Shown here: in pieces, positions 9,482 through 17,331 of the stretch
How the letters are laid out: each line of letters opens with the position of its first letter
Position numbering within the stretch: the stretch's first letter is position 1
Origin: Flavobacterium sp.
GTDB taxonomy: Bacteria > Bacteroidota > Bacteroidia > Flavobacteriales > Flavobacteriaceae
Direction: 5' to 3'
Length of the DNA stretch: 57,670 nucleotides
Assembly (NCBI GenBank): GCA_003497625.1
Contig: DNNO01000033.1
Span: 1-57,670, forward strand
Translations under genes and position numbers: made by a program
The notes under the pieces: model-generated
Databases searched by the model: none
The model's input: the letters and a program-made list of their open reading frames with translations, nothing else
Told to the model about the DNA's origin: nothing

Positions 9482-10627
9482 TTATTTAAAAGGATGACGT
9501 TGTTGCCAATGAAGTTCTGGCTCTAATTGTTTAAAGATTTTACCAATAAATTTATTCACTAATTTATTATTATGATAAATGAATCCCGACATTTGAACCG
9601 GTGACGCACCTACTGAACTCTTAATTTCTAAAGCAGTTCTTCCGAAAATAATCTTTTTAAACCCATTTTCAATTCCGTATTTCGTCATGTTGTACAACAT
9701 ATTTAAATACAACATATTTTCTTTTTGAATGGTTTCGTCGTATCCTAGGAAATAGGTTTCTAAGGTTTCATCATTTAATAAAAGCGTATGAAAACCAACT
9801 AATTTATTATTCAAAAAATAACCAAAAATCTGAAAACGATTACCACATTGTCCTTTCAAAGTCGAAAAATGATTTTTTGCTAGGAAAAAGGTATTAAAAG
9901 GGGCGTTTTTTGCTACATAATGATACAAGTCATAAATGGTAGTTTCATGCTGAATTACTTCTTCGAAAGAAAGATTTTTAACAACTATACCATCATTTTT
10001 TTTTCGCGCTCTTTTAAATTGGTCACGATATTTCTTTGAAAGCGCTCCTATATAATCTTCTTCTGATTTCCATTTTTCATCTAAATAGAAAATCATATTG
10101 GGTTGCGTATTGAATTCGTATATATTAGAAAAACGAAACTTCTTCAATTCCACCGAACAATGTTCGTAAAAATCTTTAAAGGAAACTAAGTGAATATTTA
10201 TCCCTTTTTTCTTGAAATACAAGGTTATTTCCTCTGCGCTTTGAATTAGAATATCACTGATGCATTCAAAATCGATTTCTTTTGTAAAAACATATCCGTT
10301 TTGACCTGTTATCATATTATTTCCAAGGAAAAGCGTGTGAGAAGCAAAATTTTTGAAAATAAAATTACGGATAGCAATTTTAAACGATTTGTCTCTTTCT
10401 CCAAAGGATTCCAATTTATTCAAATCTAAATATTGTGCCAAAGAAACACCTATTAATTCCGATTTTTCAAAAATACCAATGTAAAAACACTCCATATTTA
10501 CAGGAGCCGAACGCTCAAGTACAGATAGATAAGATGTTTGCAGAAAAACATTGCTCTGAGCCACAGTGTCCCAAAGTGCAGGTAATGCAGCAACCGAATT
10601 GTATATTTTAAATGAAATTTGGTCCAA
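9482..10627 (-). CDS. GNAT/FemAB-like acyltransferase
   Basis: The C-terminal half has the FemAB/BioF2-like GNAT pattern: KKYRDQFKRARK, FQIFGYFLNNKLVGFHTLLLNDETLETYFLGYD, then YGIENGFKKIIFGRTA. It may transfer an aminoacyl or acyl group to a cell-wall or small-molecule acceptor; the substrate is unknown. I chose TTG at 10627 (giving MDQISFKIYNSVAALP) because the longer start at 10651 lies inside a terminator hairpin for the upstream gene, and no ATG occurs for the next 40 or so codons. Its stop codon abuts the ATACG palindrome of the OmpA-like gene. Confidence 0.72.
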   Translation of the reverse strand: MDQISFKIYNSVAALPALWDTVAQSNVFLQTSYLSVLERSAPVNMECFYIGIFEKSELIGVSLAQYLDLNKLESFGERDKSFKIAIRNFIFKNFASHTLFLGNNMITGQNGYVFTKEIDFECISDILIQSAEEITLYFKKKGINIHLVSFKDFYEHCSVELKKFRFSNIYEFNTQPNMIFYLDEKWKSEEDYIGALSKKYRDQFKRARKKNDGIVVKNLSFEEVIQHETTIYDLYHYVAKNAPFNTFFLAKNHFSTLKGQCGNRFQIFGYFLNNKLVGFHTLLLNDETLETYFLGYDETIQKENMLYLNMLYNMTKYGIENGFKKIIFGRTALEIKSSVGASPVQMSGFIYHNNKLVNKFIGKIFKQLEPELHWQQRHPFK

Positions 10628-10629
10628 TG

Positions 10630-10664
10630 TAAAAATAAAATCGCTCCACAAAAGTAGAGCGATT
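10630..10664 (-). terminator. Terminator of the DUF1761 gene, overlapping the possible upstream start of the acyltransferase
   Basis: On the minus strand AATCGCTC-TACTTTTGTG-GAGCGATT is followed by TTATTTTT. The 8-bp stem and U-rich tail fit a rho-independent terminator. A TTG at 10651 falls in the loop, which argues against it as a start codon. Confidence 0.7.
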
Positions 10665-10692
10665 CCTATATAATTAAATGTTAAAATTTATT

Positions 10693-11175
10693 TTATTTCC
10701 AGCCACAAATAATAGCTCCCATTATTGTCATTACAACAATCCAATAACCCGAAGTTATTGCTGCGTATCTGAAAGATTTTTGCTCAAATAAACAATTGGT
10801 TGCAACAACTGGTAAAGCAATAAATAATCCTGCCATTAATCCGTGTAATGCTCCATGTTTAAAAGATCTAAAAGCATCTCCATAATCTGCCATAAAAGCA
10901 GCATAAGAAGGCTCAGCATGAGCAACATCTCCTCCAACTAATCCCATAACAGAAAATTGATGAATCGTTAGGGGTTGCATAAAAAAGGCCAACATAAAAG
11001 CAAAAACAAAAGTTAATCCGAAGATTTTTGCCATATTTCCTTGTTTGGCTTTTTCCTCGGTCATCCCGATTTCGTTCATCCAAATCGTTCCAAAAACTTT
11101 AGGATTATACCAAACAAATCCAACAACAAAACTTGAGAGCGCTGCCACTAAAACAGCTAAAAAATTAATTTCCAT
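10693..11175 (-). CDS. DUF1761 family membrane protein
   Basis: The protein has 160 residues with four predicted transmembrane segments (about 5-25, 50-68, 108-128, 138-157). The N-terminal motif, LAVLVAALSSFVVGFVWYNPKVFG, is characteristic of DUF1761. Function of the family is unknown. A TATATTTG -7 element on the minus strand at 11205-11212 precedes the ATG. A terminator hairpin follows the stop, so it is probably monocistronic. Confidence 0.85.
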   Translation of the reverse strand: MEINFLAVLVAALSSFVVGFVWYNPKVFGTIWMNEIGMTEEKAKQGNMAKIFGLTFVFAFMLAFFMQPLTIHQFSVMGLVGGDVAHAEPSYAAFMADYGDAFRSFKHGALHGLMAGLFIALPVVATNCLFEQKSFRYAAITSGYWIVVMTIMGAIICGWK

Positions 11176-11231
11176 AATTGATATAGTTTTTTGGTTAGTA
11201 TATCAAATATAAGAAAAAATTTAACATTTGT

Positions 11232-11681
11232 TTATTCGGCTACAATTTTACTTGCACTGCGGTATAAAAACTCATTATAAATGTGTCTTCTTGCAAAACG
11301 ACTTGGTGATTCTGCATTTACCATTTTAATGTACGTTACTTTTGGCACACTAAAATATTCGTAGTTACTTCCATCTAAAAACGAAATATACAACACACCA
11401 TTATCCATATAAAAATCTTGGATATTTACAGTTGAAGTTATTTTTTGATATACTTCTTTGTTTTTTTCTTGTGTTTCAGGAGCAATACTAACCAAAAAAT
11501 GGTATGCTTCAATAATATTTTTACTTCTTTCCTCAGCAGCTAAACGCTCCACTGGATCAGCAATAGTATCAGGATGATCTTCCTTCATACTGTTTCTGTA
11601 AATGGTTTTCAATTCTTTCAGCGTAGCTGTTTTGGTAACATCAAGTAACTTTCTGTACTCGGCAATTTTCTTTGGATTCAT
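11232..11681 (-). CDS. KTSC domain protein with J-domain-like N-terminus
   Basis: I chose the ATG giving MNPKKIAEYRKLL; a longer frame adds only eight residues and would begin upstream of the likely transcript start. Residues 1-70 resemble a DnaJ-like helical hairpin, but the HPD tripeptide appears as HPDT (KEDHPDTIADP), so a J-domain-like fold is plausible. Residues 85-150 match the KTSC domain (GVLYISFLDGSNYEYFSVPKVTYIKMVNAESPSRFARRHI). The function of KTSC is not established; it is often linked to nucleic acid or RelA-type proteins. A TACTTTTG promoter element lies at 11703-11710 on the minus strand. Confidence 0.75.
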   Translation of the reverse strand: MNPKKIAEYRKLLDVTKTATLKELKTIYRNSMKEDHPDTIADPVERLAAEERSKNIIEAYHFLVSIAPETQEKNKEVYQKITSTVNIQDFYMDNGVLYISFLDGSNYEYFSVPKVTYIKMVNAESPSRFARRHIYNEFLYRSASKIVAE

Positions 11682-11786
11682 AGTTATTTTAAAATAAAGG
11701 TGCAAAAGTAGTGTTTTATTATTGAATCAAGCCAAAAAACTAAAACAATAAATAAAACATAACCATTTATTAATGAATTAATTACA

Positions 11787-11816
11787 TAAAAAAAGCTCCA
11801 CATTTCTGTGAAGCTT
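11787..11816 (-). terminator. Orphan terminator, probably the original one of the tRNA-fMet gene
   Basis: On the minus strand AAGCTTCACA-GAAA-TGTGGAGCTT is followed by seven T. It follows directly on a 16-bp copy of the tRNA-fMet 3' end (11815-11830), but no tRNA gene precedes it here. This is what is expected if an element has been inserted between the tRNA and its own terminator. Confidence 0.75.
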
Positions 11817-11830
11817 CTTAGTAGCGGGAA
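11815..11830. repeat. attL: 16-bp direct repeat, distal end of the element
   Basis: TTCTTAGTAGCGGGAA is identical to 20947-20962. Sequence to the left (terminator) belongs to the chromosome, and sequence to the right is element DNA. Confidence 0.78.
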
Positions 11831-11975
11831 ATCTTGAAAAATCTAACCAATTTTTGGAAGATTATTATAAAATAGTTGATTTTGCAGATTCGCAACCAAT
11901 TATTTTATAACTCAAAATAACACATTACTAAATGTATAAAACTCATCAGAGTATACAATAAGCTCAAACTCGGTG

Positions 11976-12004
11976 CAAAGGTAATGATTTACATTTAATA
12001 TCAA
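11976..12004 (-). promoter_or_regulatory. Minus-strand promoter reading toward attL
   Basis: On the minus strand TTG-N18-TACCTTTG closely matches the Bacteroidota consensus. Predicted transcription starts near 11969 and would end at the orphan terminator (about 11790), giving an RNA of about 180 nt with no ORF longer than 13 codons. Confidence 0.5.
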
Positions 12005-12117
12005 GTAAACGATTAGATTATGTTTTTTGCTCCCGAAAGTATCGAATTTTCGAACCTATTTAAACGTGATTTAGAGCGACTTTACAACTTATATGAAATA
12101 TGTGAGATTTAAAAAAT

Positions 12118-12146
12118 TTGTGTTTATTCAAAAAACCGTAAATTTG
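12118..12146 (+). promoter_or_regulatory. Promoter of the Cys-rich metal-associated gene
   Basis: TTG (12118-12120), an 18-bp spacer and TAAATTTG (12139-12146) form a near-consensus Bacteroidota promoter. The ATG follows 4 bp after the -7 element, so the mRNA would be leaderless or start very close to the ATG. Confidence 0.7.
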
Positions 12147-12150
12147 TGAC

Positions 12151-12468
12151 ATGAAAATAATGGTTAGCGTATTATCATTTATTGTTGTGGTACTTTCTAT
12201 AGTGCCATGCTATGCTTATCATGGAGACACTAGGTTTCAAATTGAAACTCAGCATGAGGAACATTCTGGTAAGTGTGATGATAAATGTGATGGCAATTGT
12301 TCTCCATTTTATTCCTGTGGGACATGTATGGGTTTTATTTCTGAATTGATAATATCATTTAGAATACATAAAATTTTCATGAATGACGATACTTCAATGC
12401 AACCATACACTTACGAAAATCCTTTTTATTCTGCATTTTTTTGCAAAATCTGGCAACCACCAAAATAG
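12151..12468 (+). CDS. Small secreted Cys/His-rich protein (DUF6660-like), metal-associated
   Basis: The protein has 105 residues with a signal peptide (about 1-22, ending PCYA). It then has a His/Cys-rich stretch (HEEHSGKCDDKCDGNCSPFYSCGTC). The pattern resembles the DUF6660 proteins that sit beside TonB receptors and metal efflux genes on Bacteroidota mobile elements; the family assignment is from memory. The clustered Cys and His suggest metal binding in the periplasm. It is followed 75 bp later by the TonB-dependent receptor gene. Confidence 0.65.
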   Translation: MKIMVSVLSFIVVVLSIVPCYAYHGDTRFQIETQHEEHSGKCDDKCDGNCSPFYSCGTCMGFISELIISFRIHKIFMNDDTSMQPYTYENPFYSAFFCKIWQPPK

Positions 12469-12543
12469 CTTAATGCTTTTTCATTGAAGCAAATGGTAAA
12501 ACTATTTGCATAAAATAGATTATAAACATTTAGCAATTAAATA

Positions 12544-14712
12544 ATGCAAAAATATTTTTTCATAATCTCGGCAATATTCATTGTTGGGATGGCGCAAGCA
12601 CAGAATAATTTTAAGGCTGTTGTTAAAGACGAACAAACAAAAGAGCCAATCTTGGGAGTAACAGCAGTGGTTAATAATACAAGTATAAACTCAGTATCAA
12701 ATGATGAGGGAATATTATTTATTAGCGATATTCCAAACGGGGAGTACACTATAACATTTTCTTCTGAAGGTTATAAAAGTAAAACGGAAACATTTGTATT
12801 CCCTTTATCTACGAATGATACTTTAGAGTTATTTTTAGAATCTGAATCGGAAGAACTAAAAGAAATTATGATTACTTCCACAAGAAGTAGTAGAACCATC
12901 CGAAATATTCCCACAAGGGTTGAATTTATAGCAGGTGAAGAGTTAGAGGAAAAAGGCAACATGAAGCCTGGTGATATTAGAATGCTATTAAATGAAAGTA
13001 CTGGTATTCAAACACAACAAACATCTGCAACCTCTGCGAATTCTTCAATTCGCATACAAGGTTTAGACGGAAGATATACCCAAATACTGAAAGATGGCTT
13101 TCCTCTATATTCAGGAGCGTCAAGTGGTTTAGGACTTTTACAAACACCACCATTGGATTTGAAACAAGTTGAAATCATTAAAGGTTCGGCTTCTACCTTA
13201 TATGGTGGTGGCGCAATTGCGGGATTAGTCAACCTCATTTCAAAAACACCAACTGCCGAAAAAGAATTACGGTTTCATATTAACGGAACTTCTGCATTAG
13301 GACTTGATATTAACGGTTTCTATTCGCAAAGCTTTAACAAAATTGGATTGACACTATTTGCTTCACATAACAGAAATGCTCCTTATGACCCCGCTGACAT
13401 TCATTTGACAGCCATACCAAAATTTGAAAGGTTTAATATAAATCCTAAGTTGTTTGTGTTTTTTAGCGATAAAACAAAACTGGATTTTGGGATAAATACT
13501 GCTTTTGAAAACCGTATAGGTGGTGACATTGATTATATCAAAAATAACGGAAATACAAACGGGTATTTTGAAAAAAATGATACGAAGAGGATTAGTACAC
13601 AACTTACATTAACACATCAGCTAAAAGAAAATCAACAATTAGTTTTCCGCAACAGCTTTAACAATTTTAATCGTATTATATCGATTCCAAACTATACTTT
13701 TGATGGCTTGCAGAACAGTACTTTCTCAGAGGTTACATATTCCCACAATGGAAAAATATCGGATTGGGTAACAGGTGCAAATCTTTACACGGATAACTTT
13801 TCCGAAAAAGCAACTACTTCATTTCCTCTGCGGGATTACAAGCAAGTAACTTTTGGTGCATTTGTTCAAAACACCATAAAAGCGAAAGAGTGGTTACATA
13901 TCGAAACTGGTTTGAGAGGTGATTGTGTTGTTGATTATGGATTTGCTTTCTTACCCAAAGTATCAGCACTTTTTAAAATATCGGATAAATTATCTTCCCG
14001 TATTGGTGGTGGCTTAGGCTATAAAACCCCAACTATATTTACAGAAGAAAGCGAGAAGATTCAATACAAAAATGTATTGCCGATTGATAGTAATTTTAAT
14101 AGTTTGGAGAAAAGCTACGGAGTGAATTTTGACGTTAATTACAAAACCAATATCACTGATGAAGTTTCGTTTAGCATCAATCAATTATTCTTTTATACCT
14201 ACATCAATAATCCGCTAATATTAACACCACTACCAAACAATACATTTCAGTTCGTCAATATTGACGGGTATATTGATACCAAAGGAACAGAAACTAATAT
14301 TAAGTTGGGATACGAGGATTTTAAATTATTCATAGGCTATACTTTTACGGATGCAATGGTTAATGATAATGGCATTAAATCACAAAATCCGCTTACGTCA
14401 AAACACCGTCTTAATAATGTTCTGATGTATGAAATTGAGGAAAAATGGAAAATTGGTTTGGAAGCTTACTATTATAGTCCACAAAAGCTAAATGATGGTT
14501 CAACAGGTAAGAATTATTGGGTTTTCGGGGCAATGATTGAAAAATTGTGGGAACATTTTTCCATATATGCTAACTTTGAAAATTTCACAGATACAAGACA
14601 AACAAAATTTGGAAGCATCTACACAGGGTCTATTTCCAATCCAACATTCAAGGATATTTACGCTCCATTAGATGGCTTTGTTATTAATGCTGGAGTAAAA
14701 ATAAAATTATAG
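12544..14712 (+). CDS. TonB-dependent receptor, probably for a metal or metal chelate
   Basis: It has a signal peptide (residues 1-20, VGMAQAQ), a carboxypeptidase regulatory-like domain (about 22-100), a plug domain (about 120-230, with SSIRIQGLDGRYTQILKDGFPLYSG and VEIIKGSASTLYGGGAIAGLVNLISK) and a 22-strand-type barrel to the C-terminus (722 residues, full length). Such receptors import chelated metals, cobalamin or glycans with TonB-ExbBD energy. The adjacent CDF transporter (3-bp gap) and the Cys-rich protein point to a metal, but the substrate cannot be read from sequence. It is part of the mobile element cargo. Confidence 0.88.
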   Translation: MQKYFFIISAIFIVGMAQAQNNFKAVVKDEQTKEPILGVTAVVNNTSINSVSNDEGILFISDIPNGEYTITFSSEGYKSKTETFVFPLSTNDTLELFLESESEELKEIMITSTRSSRTIRNIPTRVEFIAGEELEEKGNMKPGDIRMLLNESTGIQTQQTSATSANSSIRIQGLDGRYTQILKDGFPLYSGASSGLGLLQTPPLDLKQVEIIKGSASTLYGGGAIAGLVNLISKTPTAEKELRFHINGTSALGLDINGFYSQSFNKIGLTLFASHNRNAPYDPADIHLTAIPKFERFNINPKLFVFFSDKTKLDFGINTAFENRIGGDIDYIKNNGNTNGYFEKNDTKRISTQLTLTHQLKENQQLVFRNSFNNFNRIISIPNYTFDGLQNSTFSEVTYSHNGKISDWVTGANLYTDNFSEKATTSFPLRDYKQVTFGAFVQNTIKAKEWLHIETGLRGDCVVDYGFAFLPKVSALFKISDKLSSRIGGGLGYKTPTIFTEESEKIQYKNVLPIDSNFNSLEKSYGVNFDVNYKTNITDEVSFSINQLFFYTYINNPLILTPLPNNTFQFVNIDGYIDTKGTETNIKLGYEDFKLFIGYTFTDAMVNDNGIKSQNPLTSKHRLNNVLMYEIEEKWKIGLEAYYYSPQKLNDGSTGKNYWVFGAMIEKLWEHFSIYANFENFTDTRQTKFGSIYTGSISNPTFKDIYAPLDGFVINAGVKIKL

Positions 14713-14715
14713 CTT

Positions 14716-15510
14716 ATGAAAAAGAGCATTTATAAAATAGTCAAAATGGATTGTCCAAGTGAGGAACAATTGATACGGATGACTTTGAATGATATTAAGC
14801 AAATTCAACATCTTAATTTTGATATTCCAAACAGGAAATTGGAGGTTTTTCATTTGAGTGATGTAGAACCTATAACGGAAAAAATCAATAGCTTAAACTT
14901 TGATAGTTCATTATTGGAAACAAAAACAACTTCTGAACATATAAGCCAATCAGATGATTCAGAACAAAGGAAACTTCTTTGGCAAGTACTAACAATCAAT
15001 GCTTTTTTCTTCGTATTAGAAATGATTACTGGCTTTGTTTCCAACTCGATGGGATTAGTTGCTGATAGTTTAGACATGTTGGCGGATAGTGTTGTTTATT
15101 CGCTTGCTTTATTTGCTGTTGGTGGTGCAGTTGCCCGCAAAAATGGTATTGCAAAAATGAGTGGGTATTTTCAATTGACACTTGCTGTTTTAGGTTTTGT
15201 GGAAGTAATACGAAGATTTTTAGGGTTTACCGAAGTGCCAGCATTCCAAACCATGATACTAATTTCTTTGCTTGCGCTTATTGGTAATGCTATAAGTTTG
15301 TATTTGTTGCAAAAATCTAAAAGTAAAGAAGCTCACATGCAAGCTAGTATGATTTTTACTTCAAATGATGTGATTGTAAACATTGGAGTTATCGTAGCGG
15401 GGATTTTGGTATATTTCACCAATTCAAAAATACCTGATTTGGTTATTGGAGTTTTTGTATTTGCAATAGTTGGAAAAGGAGCATTTAGAATTTTAAAATT
15501 ATCTCGATAA
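14716..15510 (+). CDS. Cation diffusion facilitator-like transporter with N-terminal HMA-like domain
   Basis: Residues 1-70 look like a heavy-metal-associated domain in which the usual CxxC is replaced by MDCPSEE, leaving one Cys. From about residue 90 there are five or six transmembrane segments of the CDF type. Helix II is GLVADSLDMLADS (DxxxD metal site). The matching helix V site reads TSNDVIVN in place of the usual HxxxD, so it is a variant. The cytoplasmic C-terminal domain of classical CDFs is absent (264 residues). It starts 3 bp after the receptor stop, so it is in the same operon. Confidence 0.8.
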   Translation: MKKSIYKIVKMDCPSEEQLIRMTLNDIKQIQHLNFDIPNRKLEVFHLSDVEPITEKINSLNFDSSLLETKTTSEHISQSDDSEQRKLLWQVLTINAFFFVLEMITGFVSNSMGLVADSLDMLADSVVYSLALFAVGGAVARKNGIAKMSGYFQLTLAVLGFVEVIRRFLGFTEVPAFQTMILISLLALIGNAISLYLLQKSKSKEAHMQASMIFTSNDVIVNIGVIVAGILVYFTNSKIPDLVIGVFVFAIVGKGAFRILKLSR

Positions 15511-15516
15511 ACAAAA

Positions 15517-15553
15517 CAAAAAATCCTAACTTTGAACGGTTAGGATTTTTTAT
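15517..15553. terminator. Bidirectional terminator
   Basis: AAAATCCTAAC-N8-GTTAGGATTTT with flanking A and T runs lies between the convergent CDF gene (+) and polymerase-like gene (-). Confidence 0.88.
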
Positions 15554-17166
15554 TATTTGAAAAGTTTTTGTTTTCCAAAAACCCCATCGATACAAGTCTC
15601 AACAAAACAATTATTTTTATGCTCTTCGGGAATTTCATCGATATAAGTGTAGAATTCGGATAACACGCTTTTATGCAAATCTAAACTGGATTCCGTTATG
15701 TAGCTACCGAATTTAATTTCAAATCGTTTGAAATATTCTTTAATTGTCATTCGTTTGGTATCGTTGTCATCGGCAATCGTTTCCACACCATTATCGTGAT
15801 TTTCAATAGCGCATTCAACTTCAAATTCTGCGCTCGTTTCCATTTTTACATTTGTTTTAACACCATGCTCCAAAATAATTCGGTTCATGGTTTCAATTAC
15901 CAAAGTTTTGTCTTTTTCCTCGCATAATAACGCATCATAAACATACAGAACATAAACCCCAACCGAGTTGAGATATTTTATTACCTCTGTCATTATTTCT
16001 ACTTCGAGCTTAAACATTTTCTTTGAAGTGATTTTGTAACCATGCTCCTTTTTATCGTTGTAAATCTGCTGAAGCATGTCGGGTTCGTGTTTGGAATAGT
16101 AACCGAAAAGTGGGGATTCCATCATGCTATACCAATTTTTATTAAAGAAACTCAAATGCTCGATTTTAACCTCTTTTAGGTCAATACCAGTTGTTTTCGC
16201 AATTTTTTCATGCGTTAAAAATTCGTGTTTGCCATTATACAAGTGCATTGCTATATTTGGGTGTAAAGCCCTAAAATCACATTCTACGAGCTTTTTGCTG
16301 TCAATTGAAATTTCATTACGAATCCAACTCGGCATCAATGTAAAGCTATCAACCACACGACCACCGCTTCGTTCATCTCCAGCACTAGGAATCATAAAGC
16401 CCCGATTGGTTAAATATTCAAAAATTTCAATGTTATTTTCAACAAAACTTCTATTGTCAACATCTTTCCAATAGTTATCAGTATGTTTGTTTCGCATTGT
16501 TAGAATTTTACCTTTTTTAGTGGTGTAGTTTTCTTTTATCAATTTTTTCCCAACTGCTAGTAATTCTTTAGATGCAGGTAATTCAATTCTCTGGTACATC
16601 TTCAACAGGTTATTACAAATTGGATTATCTTGAGCTTCATTTATTAGCCTGTAATAGATTCTGTTTCTTGTTTGAATAATGCCGCTGTTTTTGATGAAAT
16701 ACTCGTTTAAACCTGGCTTAAAATAGCTGTCAGGTATTCTGTATTTTCTTGAATCTTTACCTTTTGCATAACGCTCGTCAACTTCAAGCATTGTCCCAGT
16801 TGAAGTACCTTCTTTCAACACTTCAATAATTTTCGAATAAATGAAAGTATTGTCTTTGTTTTTGGTTTGTTCGTGCAATATTTTAGAGTTCAATCGCTTC
16901 CAGCGGTCGTCAGTATAGTATGTGCTAGCTAGGTTAGAAACCAAGACAAGACATTTTTCAACTGCTACATTTATATCGGGGTCGATTGCTTTTAAAAGTT
17001 CTTTCGAAACGTATTTTCTTAGGTTGGTTTCCAATTTCTTTGGAATCAGTATCGAATTAACATTTGGGAAGATTAGGGCTAATTCGGCAAATTTTTCATC
17101 ATGGTGCAGGATTTGTAAATCCTCTGTATCACCTGTGAACGATAGGTACTCTTTTTTAAGATTCAT
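15553..17166 (-). CDS. Predicted palm-domain nucleic acid polymerase / replication protein of the element
   Basis: I do not recognise a named family. Counting from an upstream GTG at 17190, the protein shows an array like family-A polymerases and T7-like RNA polymerases. Motif A is LVECDFRALHPNIAMHLY (Asp305), preceded by GRVVDSFTLMPSWIRNEISI. A motif-B-like helix is SFFNKNWYSMMESPLFGYY (347-365). Motif C is VYVLYVYDALLCEE (Asp419). The two Asp could be the metal ligands. It may replicate or prime the excised element. I prefer the ATG at 17166 because the GTG lies in a hairpin. Reverse transcriptase was considered, but there is no YxDD. Confidence 0.55.
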   Translation of the reverse strand: MNLKKEYLSFTGDTEDLQILHHDEKFAELALIFPNVNSILIPKKLETNLRKYVSKELLKAIDPDINVAVEKCLVLVSNLASTYYTDDRWKRLNSKILHEQTKNKDNTFIYSKIIEVLKEGTSTGTMLEVDERYAKGKDSRKYRIPDSYFKPGLNEYFIKNSGIIQTRNRIYYRLINEAQDNPICNNLLKMYQRIELPASKELLAVGKKLIKENYTTKKGKILTMRNKHTDNYWKDVDNRSFVENNIEIFEYLTNRGFMIPSAGDERSGGRVVDSFTLMPSWIRNEISIDSKKLVECDFRALHPNIAMHLYNGKHEFLTHEKIAKTTGIDLKEVKIEHLSFFNKNWYSMMESPLFGYYSKHEPDMLQQIYNDKKEHGYKITSKKMFKLEVEIMTEVIKYLNSVGVYVLYVYDALLCEEKDKTLVIETMNRIILEHGVKTNVKMETSAEFEVECAIENHDNGVETIADDNDTKRMTIKEYFKRFEIKFGSYITESSLDLHKSVLSEFYTYIDEIPEEHKNNCFVETCIDGVFGKQKLFK

Positions 17167-17187
17167 TGTATATTCTCTTATTCGCTT

Positions 17188-17263
17188 CACCCAGCATGTG
17201 GGTGATTATTGTCTCGGCTCTCTTACGGCTTGGTAAGAGAAGCTGGGTTAATTACTCCCCAGC
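17188..17263 (-). promoter_or_regulatory. Structured leader of the polymerase-like gene with mutually exclusive hairpins
   Basis: Three stem-loops can form in the minus-strand RNA. In 5'-to-3' order they are GCTGGG/CCCAGC (17263-17242), the 8-bp TCTCTTAC/GTAAGAGA (17240-17219) and CACCCA/TGGGTG (17204-17188), the last ending 22 bp before the ATG at 17166. The CCCAGC of the first stem can instead pair with a second GCTGGG inside the third (17190-17195), so two alternative folds exist. This resembles an attenuator or copy-number control leader. No known riboswitch class was recognised. Confidence 0.6.
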
Positions 17264-17295
17264 AACCAAGGATTTTTTAATGAGTTTTCTCTCAT
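17248..17295 (-). CDS. Possible 15-residue leader peptide
   Basis: The minus-strand ORF reads MRENSLKNPWLLGSN and stops inside the first hairpin of the leader. A ribosome translating it would cover the GCTGGG arm at 17258-17263 and could release CCCAGC to pair downstream. Its ATG is 7 bp after a TATAAT box, so translation would be leaderless. There is no ribosome binding site, and an ORF this short can occur by chance. Confidence 0.3.
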   Translation of the reverse strand: MRENSLKNPWLLGSN

Positions 17296-17302
17296 ATTTT
17301 CA

Positions 17303-17331
17303 ATTATACTAACAAATCAGAAAACAGTCAA
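17303..17331 (-). promoter_or_regulatory. E. coli-type sigma70 promoter (TTGACT-N17-TATAAT) for the polymerase-like gene
   Basis: On the minus strand TTGACT (17331-17326), a 17-bp spacer and a perfect TATAAT (17308-17303) form a canonical proteobacterial promoter. This is unlike the TAnnTTTG promoters elsewhere in the window. It would drive the structured leader and the polymerase-like gene. Confidence 0.55.

Larger units (their letters stand above)
11831..12150. other. Left end of the element, no intact gene
   Basis: It holds no gene of its own. The first 80 bases form an open frame (stop TAA at 11908-11910) that would continue the large serine recombinase if the two element ends were joined. 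A minus-strand promoter-like sequence lies at 11976-12004. The last 50 bp carry the promoter of the Cys-rich gene. The rest is AT-rich without clear structure. Confidence 0.6.

Noticed and set aside
15553-17166. Reverse transcriptase or retron, suggested by a structured RNA upstream of a polymerase-like gene
   Set aside because: There is no YxDD motif or other RT block, and the motif C reads YVYDALL. The hairpins lack the msr/msd layout.
16922-17236. A 104-codon plus-strand frame over the start of the polymerase-like gene
   Set aside because: It is antisense to a gene with recognisable motifs, runs through the hairpin leader and has no start signals.
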